From NCBI GenBank assembly GCA_016178015.1, contig JACOUB010000036.1:62001-126000 (forward strand): DNA of 64,000 nucleotides, in the 5' to 3' direction. Source of the stretch: Methylocystis sp. (GTDB lineage: Bacteria > Pseudomonadota > Alphaproteobacteria > Rhizobiales > Beijerinckiaceae). The translations under genes and the position numbers were made by a program. Below the pieces are notes generated by a model, which was given only the letters and a program-made list of their open reading frames with translations, had not been told where the DNA came from and searched no databases. Of this stretch, positions 28,799-37,371 are shown in pieces (the first letter of the stretch is position 1; each line of letters opens with the position of its first letter).

Positions 28799-28860
28799 GC
28801 GAGCCTGAAGGCTCGCGGTCCGGGTTCCGCGTCGCTTGGACCGCAAGCCTTCAGGCTCGC
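28799..28860. repeat. 23-bp inverted repeat between ku and ligD
   Basis: Arms 28799-28821 and 28838-28860 are complementary at 22 of 23 positions, with a 16-base loop. In the ku-ligD transcript this forms a strong hairpin, which could tune ligD expression or mRNA stability. It resembles other REP-type palindromes but is not the same family. Confidence 0.8.
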
Positions 28861-28894
28861 AAATCGTTCGGCCACGACCTGGAAGCCGCCGGCG

Positions 28895-29782
28895 TCAGGC
28901 GCGCTTCTTGGCGGCGCCCGCCTTGCCTGAACGCCTTGCCGGTTTAGGCCCGCCGGCGCGGCGCGACTCCGGCGCGGTCTTCCCCCGCCCTCCTCGGCCG
29001 CGCTCGACGCTCCTTTTCAAAGCCTCGATCAAGTTGATGACCTTGGCTGACGGGCGTCGTTCCTCCTCGCCGGTCGTGACGATCGCGTGACCCTTGCGCT
29101 TGCGTTCAACGAGCTGCCTCAAGGCCTCGGCGTAACTGTCCTTGAAGGCCGCCGGATCGAATGGTTTGATTTTGCGCTGAATAAGCTCGCTCGCCAGGGC
29201 CACCATCTCCTTGTCGACCTTTTGGTCGGGAATATCGTCGAAATAGGCGTCCGCGGCGCGCAGCTCGTTGGCGTATCTCAGCGTTTCGAGGAGCAACCCT
29301 TTGCCATACGGCATGACGGCGACAAGGTTTTCGCGCCCGCGCATGGTCAATTGCCCGAGTCCGACTTTGCCCGCCGACCGCAGCGCCTCGCGGATCACGA
29401 TCAAGCCTTCGGTCGAAACGTCGCCTTCTGGCGCGACATAGAACGGGCGATCGAAATAGCGGGGATCGATCTCGTCGCGGCCGACGAATTGGACGAGCTC
29501 GATGCTGCGGCTGCTCTCCAGCTTGATCTCGTCGAGTTCCTCCGGCTCGAGCACAACGTAAGAATCGTCGCCGATCTCGAAGCCCTTGACGATGTCGCTC
29601 GCCTCGACCGGCCCCAGTCCGGGCGCGACCTTTTCGTAACGCACGCGCTTGCCGGAGGGCTTGTGAATCTGGTGCAGCGCCGTCGTCTCGGCGCTAACGG
29701 CCGCGGCATAGAGTTCGACGCCCATCGAGACGAGCGACAGGCGCAGATAACCTTTCCAATAGGCGCGCGAACGGAGCGGCAT
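28895..29782 (-). CDS. ku: Ku homodimeric end-binding protein
   Basis: Binds double-strand DNA ends and recruits LigD. 295 residues from ATG 29782; in-frame sequence further upstream has no Ku character. Family segments RAYWKGYLRLSLVSMGVELY, GKRVRYEKVAPG, VELVQFV-like strand, MRGRENLVAVMPYGKGLLLETLRYA and SELIQRKIKPFDPAAFKD are present. The C-terminal tail is Lys/Arg/Gly-rich, as in Ku proteins of this group. Probably transcribed with yihY and ligD. Confidence 0.95.
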   Translation of the reverse strand: MPLRSRAYWKGYLRLSLVSMGVELYAAAVSAETTALHQIHKPSGKRVRYEKVAPGLGPVEASDIVKGFEIGDDSYVVLEPEELDEIKLESSRSIELVQFVGRDEIDPRYFDRPFYVAPEGDVSTEGLIVIREALRSAGKVGLGQLTMRGRENLVAVMPYGKGLLLETLRYANELRAADAYFDDIPDQKVDKEMVALASELIQRKIKPFDPAAFKDSYAEALRQLVERKRKGHAIVTTGEEERRPSAKVINLIEALKRSVERGRGGRGKTAPESRRAGGPKPARRSGKAGAAKKRA

Positions 29783-29806
29783 GGCTGGGGACCTCGAGAT
29801 AATAAC

Positions 29807-29831
29807 AACGCCATCGCCGGACATTGGTTTC
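29807..29831 (-). promoter_or_regulatory. Weak EcfG-like box upstream of ku
   Basis: On the minus strand GAAAC-N16-CGTT, one base off the GGAAC-N16/17-CGTT consensus of the general-stress sigma factor, 25 bases before the ku ATG. The exact copy upstream of yihY (30886-30911) is a better candidate for the operon. Confidence 0.3.
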
Positions 29832-29868
29832 ATCAAAGAGCTTCGGGCGGCGCCTTGATCTTTAGCGC

Positions 29869-30807
29869 TCATCCGACTTCGACGCGCGAATCCAGCTCCG
29901 CCTTCTTTCGCTTTCGCCGGGCGCGCATGATCGTTGCGTTGAGTTCTCCTCCGTAGATGAAGATCGCCGCCGAGAAATACAGGAAGACGAGCGCGATCAT
30001 CACAGACGCGAGGCCCGCATAGGTCAAGACGTAGCGATTGGCGAAGGCCGCGAGATAACGCCCGAACGCGGCGCCGCTCACGAGCCACAACACGAGCGTG
30101 ATGGCGATGCCGGGGAATATCTCGCCGAACCGGCGTTTGCCGGCGGGCAGCCGGTAATGAACGACGAGAAGCGCTACCACGAGAATGACCGCGGCGACGG
30201 CAAATCGTGCAATGGTCACGATGAACTCGAATTGCGCGAGCCACGGCAAAAATTGCGTCGCCGCCGCAATGATCAGCGGGCCGAGAACGACGAGAACCGC
30301 GAGCACGAGCAGCGCGACGGCGCTGACGATGACGTAGAAAATCGACTCGAGCCGCAACAGCCACCAGCTGCGCGTCTCGTTGACCTCATAGGCGCGATTG
30401 AGGCCGATGCGCAGACTCTCTATGCCGCTCGACGCGAAATAGACGGCGAGAACGCCGCCGATCGTCAGCACGTCGCCTTGTGCGGTCGTCGCGACCCGTT
30501 GAATTTCGGCGGCGATCGGAGCCGCGACTTCCACGGGCCAGGCGTCAAGCAGGAGGCGTCCGGCTTCGTCCGCAAGATCCTTGGAGCCGACGAATCCAGC
30601 GAGCGCGGTCACGACGATCAAGAACGGAAAAAGCGACATCAGCGTCGACAGAGCGATATGGCTGGCGATCGCCCAGCCATCGCCGACGCTGAAGTGGAGG
30701 AATGCATCCAGCGGAATGCGGAAGATGTCGGGCAAACGCTCCGCCGTTGGCGCCAGGCGCCCAAGAGAACGCCGAAGCGCCGCTTTCGTCGGGTAACGCA
30801 ACGTCAT
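29869..30807 (-). CDS. YihY/RbnA family inner membrane protein
   Basis: 312 residues with about six membrane helices. Family segments are SHIALSTLMSLFPFLIVV, TIGGVLAVYFASSGIESLRIGLNRAYEV and AFGRYLAAFANRYVLTYAGLASVMIALVFLYFSA. Once misassigned as RNase BN; the actual role of YihY proteins is not settled, though they are often stress-linked. It is first in a same-strand row with ku and ligD, and carries an exact EcfG-type box upstream. Confidence 0.88.
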   Translation of the reverse strand: MTLRYPTKAALRRSLGRLAPTAERLPDIFRIPLDAFLHFSVGDGWAIASHIALSTLMSLFPFLIVVTALAGFVGSKDLADEAGRLLLDAWPVEVAAPIAAEIQRVATTAQGDVLTIGGVLAVYFASSGIESLRIGLNRAYEVNETRSWWLLRLESIFYVIVSAVALLVLAVLVVLGPLIIAAATQFLPWLAQFEFIVTIARFAVAAVILVVALLVVHYRLPAGKRRFGEIFPGIAITLVLWLVSGAAFGRYLAAFANRYVLTYAGLASVMIALVFLYFSAAIFIYGGELNATIMRARRKRKKAELDSRVEVG

Positions 30808-30885
30808 CCGCCTCTTGCGAAATATTTCTCGATCGGTCCAGCCGGTCTCTTGCCAGTCTGCTGGACGCTAAAAGCCTTCCGAGAA

Positions 30886-30911
30886 AACGCGGACCGCTCG
30901 AATTTTGTTCC
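30886..30911 (-). promoter_or_regulatory. EcfG-type general-stress promoter upstream of yihY-ku-ligD
   Basis: Minus strand reads GGAAC-N17-CGTT, an exact match to the alphaproteobacterial EcfG consensus, about 80 bases before the yihY start and in the right orientation. It implies that the end-joining genes belong to the general stress regulon, as known for some ku/ligD genes under RpoE2 in Sinorhizobium. Confidence 0.65.
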
Positions 30912-31434
30912 CGTCGGGAGCCGAGGACGCGTCGCTCGCGCAGAGGTCTCGTTCGGCGAAAAAGGCCGCGGCCACGCGTAAGCGTCAAGCTTAAAATCGC
31001 GCGTTTGCCGAGCGCGTCTGACCGTGCGAGCGACGTTCGCAGGGGCTTCAGGCGCGATACTGCGACGATGAGGTCCGGCAGTTTGCCGGCATGGAGATTG
31101 GCTTGAATAGCGAGAGCGAGTTCGGCTTCGCAGGCGCGTTTCTGAATGCGAACTGAACTAAGAGTTCATCTGACGTTAGGGCTTGACGTGGGAGGGTTGG
31201 GGCGTGACCCCATGCAAAAAAGCCCGGCTTACGGCCGAGCCAGTTTCAGTCAATTGAAGAGGTGTCGGCCACCTCGCTCCTCCGCATGCCGACTGCTGGC
31301 GTCAATGCAGCCGATTTGACGCGGGCTCTCCTGTCGCATCTCGTTTCAAAGAAGCAGTGATCGGGCGCAACGTCGACCAAAGCAACAGGAATATGGCTGC
31401 GAAGCGAGGAACGTTTGGAGGCGCCGAGGCGCGA
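30912..31434. other. Intergenic region before opgG
   Basis: No intact gene. It contains the yihY promoter at its left edge and an orphan minus-strand terminator at 31216-31241. The bases between that terminator and opgG may hold the tail of a decayed minus-strand gene. Confidence 0.4.
31216..31241 (-). terminator. Intrinsic terminator without an assigned gene
   Basis: On the minus strand GGCTCGGC-cgtaa-GCCGGGC followed by six T. The stem has one G-T type mismatch. It would end a transcript entering from the right, yet no minus-strand gene is present there, only opgG on the opposite strand. A decayed gene or an sRNA is possible. Confidence 0.55.
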
Positions 31435-32934
31435 ATGGCGATCACGAGAAGGAACGCCATTAGAGCAGGGGCCGCGACGGCCTTGTGCTGTGCGCTTCCG
31501 TCTCTCGCACAGGCCGATGTTCGGGCCTATGGACAGCTGAAAGCGCTGGCGGCGCAGCTCGCCAAGGAGCCTTTCGGGAAGGACGCTTCAAAGCTGCCGG
31601 AGACGCTTTTGAAGCTTTCTTACGATCAATATCGCTCGATCAGATTCAGGCCCGACCGCAACATCCAGCTGGGACATTCGCAATTCTATATCCAGATGTT
31701 CCATCCGGGATTTCTCTTCCGGCAAAGCGTCGATTTGAACCTCCTTTCCGACGCCGGTTCGAGACGCCTCCGTTATTCCCCGAGCTATTTCGACTTCGGT
31801 CGAGACGCTCTCGGCAATCTCCCGTCGAATCTCGGCTTCGCCGGATTCAAAGTGCTCTATCCCCTGCATAGGACCGACAAACTCGACGAAATCATTTCGT
31901 TTCTGGGGGCGAGTTACTTCCGTTTTCTTGGCCGCGAGCAGCGGTACGGATTGTCGGCGCGCGGGCTCGCGATCGGCTCCGGCGACCCCGAGCGACCTGA
32001 AGAATTCCCGAGGTTTCGCGAGTTCTGGATCGTCGAGCCGGAGGAAGACGCGCGAGGAATTCAGATTCTCGCTCTCCTCGACAGCCCGTCCGTCGCCGGC
32101 GCCTATGAATTCACGATTACCCCCGGGCGCCAAACGACAGTCGACGTCGTGCAAGAGCTTTTCGCTCGGGAGGCAATGCGCCCCGGAATAGCTCCACTTA
32201 CATCGATGTTTCTTCACCGGCAGAGGGATAGGCGCCCCGCGGACGACTTCAGGCCCAATGTGCACGACTCGGACACTCTGCTGATCGGCGCGGCGGAAAG
32301 TTGGACGTCCTGTCCGCTGATAAATCCCTCGAAGAACGGAATCACGCCATTCTCGATCGATCGTCTCGAAGCATTCGGACTTCTGCAGCGCGAACGGAAC
32401 TTTTTCGCATATCAGGACCTCGAGGCGAACTATCACCTCAGACCGAGCTATTGGGTCCAACCTCTCTCGGATTGGGGACCGGGCGCCGTCAAACTGGTCG
32501 AGCTCGCTTTGGCATCGGAAGGCGGGGACAATGTGGTGGCGTTCTGGGAGCCGGCCGACTTGCTTCGGCCAGGTCGTTCCCAGGAATGGAGCTACCGTCT
32601 CACAGCGACCGCCGACGAGGGCCATTTGCACTCTCTTGCGTGGGCGCAATCGGTGCGCTGCGGAAGCCGCTCCCATACCTTGGCTGAAATCATAGAAGTC
32701 GATTTTGTCGGCGGGGAACTGCCACGTTACATAAACGCGCCCCAACTCATCGAACTGACGGCTCAGTCAAAGGGAGTGGCTGTGCAAAGCTACGAGCTGC
32801 TCCGCAACCCGCACACAGGCGGGTTGCGCGCGCGCGTAACTATTTTGCCCCGGCATGGATCAGATTGCAGATTGAATCTCGAACTCAGACAAACGCGCCA
32901 AAAGATAAGTGAGAGCGTGATTGTGCGCGTCTAA
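31435..32934 (+). CDS. opgG: Periplasmic glucan biosynthesis protein OpgG/MdoG, Tat-exported
   Basis: Builds the branched backbone of osmoregulated periplasmic glucans. 499 residues from ATG 31435 (an in-frame start at 31357 would add 26 residues). The N-terminus ITRRNAIRAGAATALCCALP is a twin-arginine signal, as in OpgD/OpgG proteins. Family segments include KLSYDQYRSIRFRPD, FYIQMFHPGFLF, SYFRFLGREQRYGLSARGLAI, GAYEFTITPG and SYWVQPLSDWGPGAVKLVEL. No opgH membrane transferase follows; instead a broken hydrolase gene does. Confidence 0.92.
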   Translation: MAITRRNAIRAGAATALCCALPSLAQADVRAYGQLKALAAQLAKEPFGKDASKLPETLLKLSYDQYRSIRFRPDRNIQLGHSQFYIQMFHPGFLFRQSVDLNLLSDAGSRRLRYSPSYFDFGRDALGNLPSNLGFAGFKVLYPLHRTDKLDEIISFLGASYFRFLGREQRYGLSARGLAIGSGDPERPEEFPRFREFWIVEPEEDARGIQILALLDSPSVAGAYEFTITPGRQTTVDVVQELFAREAMRPGIAPLTSMFLHRQRDRRPADDFRPNVHDSDTLLIGAAESWTSCPLINPSKNGITPFSIDRLEAFGLLQRERNFFAYQDLEANYHLRPSYWVQPLSDWGPGAVKLVELALASEGGDNVVAFWEPADLLRPGRSQEWSYRLTATADEGHLHSLAWAQSVRCGSRSHTLAEIIEVDFVGGELPRYINAPQLIELTAQSKGVAVQSYELLRNPHTGGLRARVTILPRHGSDCRLNLELRQTRQKISESVIVRV

Positions 32935-32943
32935 TCCGCTAAC

Positions 32944-33330
32944 GTGCTCGTATTCAACGGCTCCGTTGCGGGAGAGACCACCTCGGAGGCCTTGGAGCGC
33001 CTTCCTTCCGCGCTCCAATATGGGGCTGATCTGGTCATCGTTGAACTCGGCGGCAACGATATGCTGAGCGGAACAGATCCGCGGACCGTCTACTATAATC
33101 TCGACAACATCATAAGGGTCTGCAAGGCCGACGCGATTTATCCCACGCTTGCGAAAACGCATGGCATCCCTCTCTATCCATTTTTTCTGCAAGGCGTATT
33201 CGGCCATCCGAGACTGATGTAGAGCGACGGAGAGCATCCCAACGCCGCGGGCGTTCAAAGAATCGTGGCGGGGATTCTCCCCATCGTCGAAACGAATCTC
33301 ACAAAGCCGCGAGCAGCGAGCATTTCCTCG
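32944..33330 (+). pseudogene. Remnant of a GDSL/SGNH lysophospholipase (TesA-like)
   Basis: The frame reads VFNGSVAGETTSEALERLP, then ADLVIVELGGNDMLSGTDP, both typical of TesA-like esterases, but the GDS block with the nucleophile Ser is missing. An internal deletion joins KADAI to YPTLAKTHGIPLYPFFLQGV, and a TAG at 33220-33222 stands where Gln is usual before SDGEHPNAAGV (the Asp-His block). Three defects make it non-functional. Confidence 0.8.
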
Positions 33331-33460
33331 ACCATTCCACAGGCTCAGAGGGAAGCGGAAATAGAGCCAAACCGCATAACTAATCGCCTCGGCTGGAGAA
33401 GAGAGCATCACGAAGCTGTTTCATGACTTCACATAGCCCCAAAAAATGGTCCAAGCCTGG

Positions 33461-33895
33461 CTAACTTGACGGCCCCGTCTTGTCTGCCGCTTCCTGCGCC
33501 TTGGCGTCAACCGCGCCTTTTGCACGCCGTTCTAAGCTCTCGCGCAAACGATCGATTTCATCGTCTGTGAGGTGCTCGATACCGACAAAGAAGTTCTTGC
33601 CGGCGACCTGAATGAGCTCGTCCAGCTTCACTTGGATCGCGGCGCTGTCCCGATTCTGGGAATTCTGAATCAGAAACACCATCAAGAATGTTACGATGGT
33701 GGTGCCGGTATTGATCACGAGCTGCCACGCGTCGGAGTAATGAAATACAGGTCCTGTGAAGGCCCACCCCACAACGGTAAGTAGAGCGAGCATGAAAATG
33801 CCGGGGCGACCGGCAGCGTGCGCGACACCATTGGCGACGGCGCTGAACGCTCGCTGGGTGACTGAGACCCTGTTCGTGGCTTTGTCGTTTGTCAT
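33461..33895 (-). CDS. Low-affinity iron permease family membrane protein
   Basis: 144 residues. Segments FSAVANGVAHAAGRPGIFMLALLTVVGWAFTGP and WQLVINTGTTIVTFLMVFLIQNSQNRDSAAIQVKLDELI match the PF04120 low-affinity iron permease-like family, with two to three membrane helices and an acidic helical tail. Iron transport is shown only for the fungal namesake; the bacterial role is unknown. AGGAGA lies 6 bases before the ATG. Confidence 0.88.
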   Translation of the reverse strand: MTNDKATNRVSVTQRAFSAVANGVAHAAGRPGIFMLALLTVVGWAFTGPVFHYSDAWQLVINTGTTIVTFLMVFLIQNSQNRDSAAIQVKLDELIQVAGKNFFVGIEHLTDDEIDRLRESLERRAKGAVDAKAQEAADKTGPSS

Positions 33896-34296
33896 AGATT
33901 TCTCCTGTTGTCGGGAATCGGCCGATTTGAAAGAGGGAACTCGTCGAACTCGCCAAAATTGGCGCGCGCACGCTGCAGATGCGGTGTCGAAATCACTGGT
34001 CTTTGAGCTGGGCTATTTTTCTCACCATTGGCGAGCTGTCTTTCAAGGAGCCACACTGCGACTTCGAGCGCTGCATCGGATAGGTAAGACGCCAGATATT
34101 TTCCCCTTGCAGCGAGCGCAGTCGTTATGAATATCGAAATCAGGGGCAGGAACCGAGCGTAAGGAGACGCGCAAAGCCCCAGATACCGCGCCCGGGACGA
34201 GTCTTCACATCCCAGACTGAATTGAGCGCATCCTTTGATTGAACCTCGACACCGATCGGCGCGAACAGCGCCTATGCCGATCACAGTGGCAATCAT
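33892..34296 (-). CDS. Doubtful ORF overlapping the iron-permease-like gene
   Basis: 134 residues if started at ATG 34296. One hydrophobic stretch (ARFLPLISIFITTALAA) and a plausible helix (LSDAALEVAVWLLERQLANGEK) are visible, and its stop overlaps the next ATG (ATGA). No family is recognised and the N-terminal part looks random. It may be a degenerate gene or chance. Confidence 0.22.
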   Translation of the reverse strand: MIATVIGIGAVRADRCRGSIKGCAQFSLGCEDSSRARYLGLCASPYARFLPLISIFITTALAARGKYLASYLSDAALEVAVWLLERQLANGEKNSPAQRPVISTPHLQRARANFGEFDEFPLSNRPIPDNRRNL

Positions 34297-34381
34297 TCCT
34301 TCATGAGGCCTCCTTGCTGTCGACAGCATGCCATCGATCGCCTGCGCGCCTGACGCCTCCAACGCCCGACAAACATAGGGA

Positions 34382-36718
34382 CTAGCTCGAGAGGAACAAC
34401 AATGAGTTTGGCGATTTTTCGAGGACGGCCGCAGCAGTGTTGCCGAAGAACAGCTGGTTGCCAGTGCGTCGGTTTACGCCCATGAGGATCAAGTCGTGGC
34501 CGCCTTTTTCTGCTTCCATAAGGATCGCCTCTTCGGGCGAAACATCGGACCGCATAACGGTATCTATTTTCGTATCGTAGCGGTCAGCGATCTCGACGAT
34601 ATCCTTCAGAATCATTTGTTCATGGCGGCGTTTGCGCATGCCGCGCCATCGCTGCTCGCGCCCTACATTGGAATCGACGTAGAGCGCCGTGAGAGGGCAT
34701 CCACAGGCGCGACCGAGCGAAATAGCGAATTCGGCGGCTCGGCGCGAGACCTCGGTTCCCGTGATAGGCACAAGAATGTTGAACCGATTCTCATTCGGGT
34801 GCTTCAAGTGATCGCCCTGTCCCATCACGATCGCCAGCGGCCCCTCGAGGACGGCCACAATGCGGCCGATTTCCGGATTAAATGTTCCGTCCTTCGATTT
34901 CATGTTGTCGATTCCAACGAACAATAAATCGTAGCCTTTTTTTGCTTCGCTCGTGATCGCTTCTTCATTCGGGGTTTCGGAGGGTTTCCGGACCGTAATG
35001 TCCACCGGCGCTGGCTCTTCCTCCTTCGAGCCTGATTTTTTGCTATCTTCAGCTGCCGCCTTCACTGTTTCCTCGATGGTGACGCCCGATTCGGCATCCG
35101 CTTCTTTTCGTTGTCTGGACTGCTGCTTGCCCTTCGTCAATTGAAGGATAGTGGTGGACATGCCGCTGCGGCCGGCGATCAAGCCGGCGATGTGTGAGGT
35201 GAATTTCCCATTGGCGCTCTCGTCCACTGCGAGCAGCAGCCGCTCTAAATTCGGCACGAATCGCTTGGCCTCGAACTCCTCGCGCTCCAGCCTCTCTTTC
35301 TCCCCTTTGCCCATGGGCACGCGCGACAACCCCCAACGCAGCATCGGCGGCATGGCCATTGTCGTAGTGACGGCCATAGCGACGATCATCGTAAACAGGT
35401 TTTGGCTGAGCGCGCCCATCGACAGCCCGATCGTGGCGACAATGACCTCGGTCGAGCCACGGGCGTTCATGCCGCAGGCGAGCGCCAGCGCCTCCCGCCG
35501 GGTTAGACCTCCGATTTCTCCGCCAATGAATGCTCCAGCAAACTTCCCGATGCTTGCAATCGCAATCAATCCGATCGCCATTAGCAAGAGGGTGGGCTCC
35601 CTCAAGATTGTCAGGTCGGTGGTCAGCCCCGCTATGCCGAAGAAGACGGGCATGAAAAACGCCAGGATCAAGCCGCGGAGCTGGTCGTCGATATGCTTGG
35701 TGAGGATTGGAGACTCTCCGATCAGAACGCCGGAGATAAAGGCGCCGAGGACGGTGTGAACGCCAATGAAATGCGTCGTCAGCGCCATCGCGCTCATGAT
35801 CACCAATATGGTCGTAATCACCGGGAATTCGCTTACGAAGTTGTCGTTGGCCCATCGGATTGCATAGAAGACGATCCGCCGTCCGATCGTGAAGCTTCCC
35901 ACCAAGAACGCGGCGGTCCCAATTAGGCTTTTGGCCACGTTGGCGACATCGATTTCGCCCGCCTCGGCGAGGCCGAAGATAGTCGCGATAATGATCCAGC
36001 CGATCGTGTCCTCCACGATCGCGGAGGCCACAATCACCTGACCGAGATTGCGGCGCGTGAAATTCATTTCGCGCACGATCATCGCGACGACTTTGATCGA
36101 AGAAATCGACAAGGCCACGCCGAGGAACAGCGATGTGAGCAGACGCCGATCGGGATGCGGCAACAATGATTCCGGCATGAACCACCCCAGGATGGCGCCG
36201 CAAGCGAAAGGTACGGCGATGCCGGTGAGAGAGACGGCGAGGGCCGCCTTGCCGACCTTTCTGACGAGCTTGAGGTCGACCTCCATTCCCGTCAGCAACA
36301 GCAGCAAGAGGACGCCAAACTGAGAAATGGCGTCGATCATCGCCTTCTGCTCTTTCGCGACAGGAAAGAGCCAGTGCTGCAGGTCCGGCCACAACCAGCC
36401 GAAGACCGACGGGCCGAGTAGAATGCCGGCGAGCAATTGACCCATGACGGACGGCTGGCCGACGCGGCTCATCGCCTCGCCGAGTAGGCGGCCCACCAGA
36501 ATGAGCGCGAGAAGTTCAGCGAGGAAGACGACGTCGGATGGGGTCTGCACGCCTTCCTCGGCGCGGGCGCCGCTCGCGCTGAACACGAGGCCGCTTGCGC
36601 TGAACACGAGGATGAGAGCACACCAGAAGTAGGCGCGACGGCGTGCGAGCCGCAGCGAAGAAGTTTGGATCGACATTCCCCAATGGGTTGAATGCGAGAC
36701 ATCACCGAGCGTTTTCAC
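34382..36718 (-). CDS. CPA2 cation:proton antiporter fused to a C-terminal universal stress domain
   Basis: 778 residues, GTG start with AAGGAG at correct spacing. A signal-like helix (about 20-55) is followed by the 12-13 helix Na+/H+ exchanger domain (about 60-450; conserved ASAIVEDTIGWI and TEVIVATIGLS). A soluble part follows: a linker rich in Lys/Glu, then a USP-like domain (about 630-778; NILVPITGTEVSRRAAEFA and LILMGVNRRTGNQLFFGNTAAAVLE). Exchanges monovalent cations for protons; the USP domain may sense nucleotide or stress. A 21-bp tandem duplication encodes FSASGLVFSASG near residue 40. Confidence 0.9.
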   Translation of the reverse strand: MKTLGDVSHSTHWGMSIQTSSLRLARRRAYFWCALILVFSASGLVFSASGARAEEGVQTPSDVVFLAELLALILVGRLLGEAMSRVGQPSVMGQLLAGILLGPSVFGWLWPDLQHWLFPVAKEQKAMIDAISQFGVLLLLLLTGMEVDLKLVRKVGKAALAVSLTGIAVPFACGAILGWFMPESLLPHPDRRLLTSLFLGVALSISSIKVVAMIVREMNFTRRNLGQVIVASAIVEDTIGWIIIATIFGLAEAGEIDVANVAKSLIGTAAFLVGSFTIGRRIVFYAIRWANDNFVSEFPVITTILVIMSAMALTTHFIGVHTVLGAFISGVLIGESPILTKHIDDQLRGLILAFFMPVFFGIAGLTTDLTILREPTLLLMAIGLIAIASIGKFAGAFIGGEIGGLTRREALALACGMNARGSTEVIVATIGLSMGALSQNLFTMIVAMAVTTTMAMPPMLRWGLSRVPMGKGEKERLEREEFEAKRFVPNLERLLLAVDESANGKFTSHIAGLIAGRSGMSTTILQLTKGKQQSRQRKEADAESGVTIEETVKAAAEDSKKSGSKEEEPAPVDITVRKPSETPNEEAITSEAKKGYDLLFVGIDNMKSKDGTFNPEIGRIVAVLEGPLAIVMGQGDHLKHPNENRFNILVPITGTEVSRRAAEFAISLGRACGCPLTALYVDSNVGREQRWRGMRKRRHEQMILKDIVEIADRYDTKIDTVMRSDVSPEEAILMEAEKGGHDLILMGVNRRTGNQLFFGNTAAAVLEKSPNSLLFLSS

Positions 36719-37104
36719 GACTTACTCCTTGGCGCCGCCGCTTCGCCATTCAAATGTACATTCTCAAATTGATGCCACGGTTATCTCATTGAATTTCAAT
36801 AAAACGACTTCTCATATTTAGATATATATCCTGACACCCGGCTCGCGGGAACACCGAAAGCAGATGATCTCGTGTGGGTGCACAATTACCATCTTGTTCC
36901 GCTCGGCGCCGGGCTGCGAGAGCGCGGTGCTCGCAACTGGATCGGGTTTTTCCTGCATATTCCGTTTCCGCCGCCCGACACGCTGGTCGGGCTTCGCTGC
37001 GCCGCGCTGGTTCCCGACGGCGGAACGCTTCAAATCGGCATAGGATCGATCGGGACAATCGGCCGCGTACGCATACCTCATGCCGCTTCCCGCCTTCAAA
37101 TCTA
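36719..37104. other. Intergenic region containing an OtsA-like scrap
   Basis: The left part is AT-rich (36780-36830) and probably includes the antiporter promoter. The right part is the chimeric remnant listed separately (36830-37062). No intact gene. Confidence 0.45.
36830..37062 (+). pseudogene. Chimeric remnant: trehalose-6-phosphate synthase piece joined to an acetyl-CoA hydrolase/transferase-like piece
   Basis: One open frame reads DDLVWVHNYHLVPLG and RNWIGFFLHIPFPPPD, unmistakably the sugar-donor region of OtsA-type synthases (about 40 residues of a 450-residue enzyme). Within a few codons it continues ALVPDGGTLQIGIGSI, the pattern of the acetyl-CoA hydrolase/transferase family. Neither protein is otherwise present. 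Two deletion scars must have met here. Confidence 0.7.
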
Positions 37105-37248
37105 TCATCGAACCAAACCCAGACCCAATAACCCCGAGACGATCATGAAGATCGCCACGATGTAGTTGAGCAGCCGTGGCATGATCAGGATGAGGATGCC
37201 CGCGATCAAGGACACGATCGGTTGAAGGTGCGCAATGCTAATAGTCAT
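37105..37248 (-). CDS. DUF3096 small membrane protein (copy A)
   Basis: 47 residues, TISIAHLQPIVSLIAGILIL then a second helix NYIVAIFMIVSGLLGLGL: the whole DUF3096 family protein. The start at 37248 has GGGGA at 9 bases; 37254 is an alternative. Function unknown; often found with stress genes. It lies 123 bases after HiPIP on the same strand. Nearly identical paralogue at 39332-39475. Confidence 0.88.
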   Translation of the reverse strand: MTISIAHLQPIVSLIAGILILIMPRLLNYIVAIFMIVSGLLGLGLVR

Positions 37249-37371
37249 GTTCATATTCCCCGTATTAGAAGGCTGCCGGCGCCGTTCCAGACGACCGTTT
37301 TCCCACAGGGAGACGCCAAGGCTGACCTCGGATCTCATTCGTTGGCTCGGGCTCTCCGTCCAGGAGAGAAC

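Noticed and set aside
31588-32745. Minus-strand ORF of 385 residues
   Set aside because: Antisense shadow of opgG.
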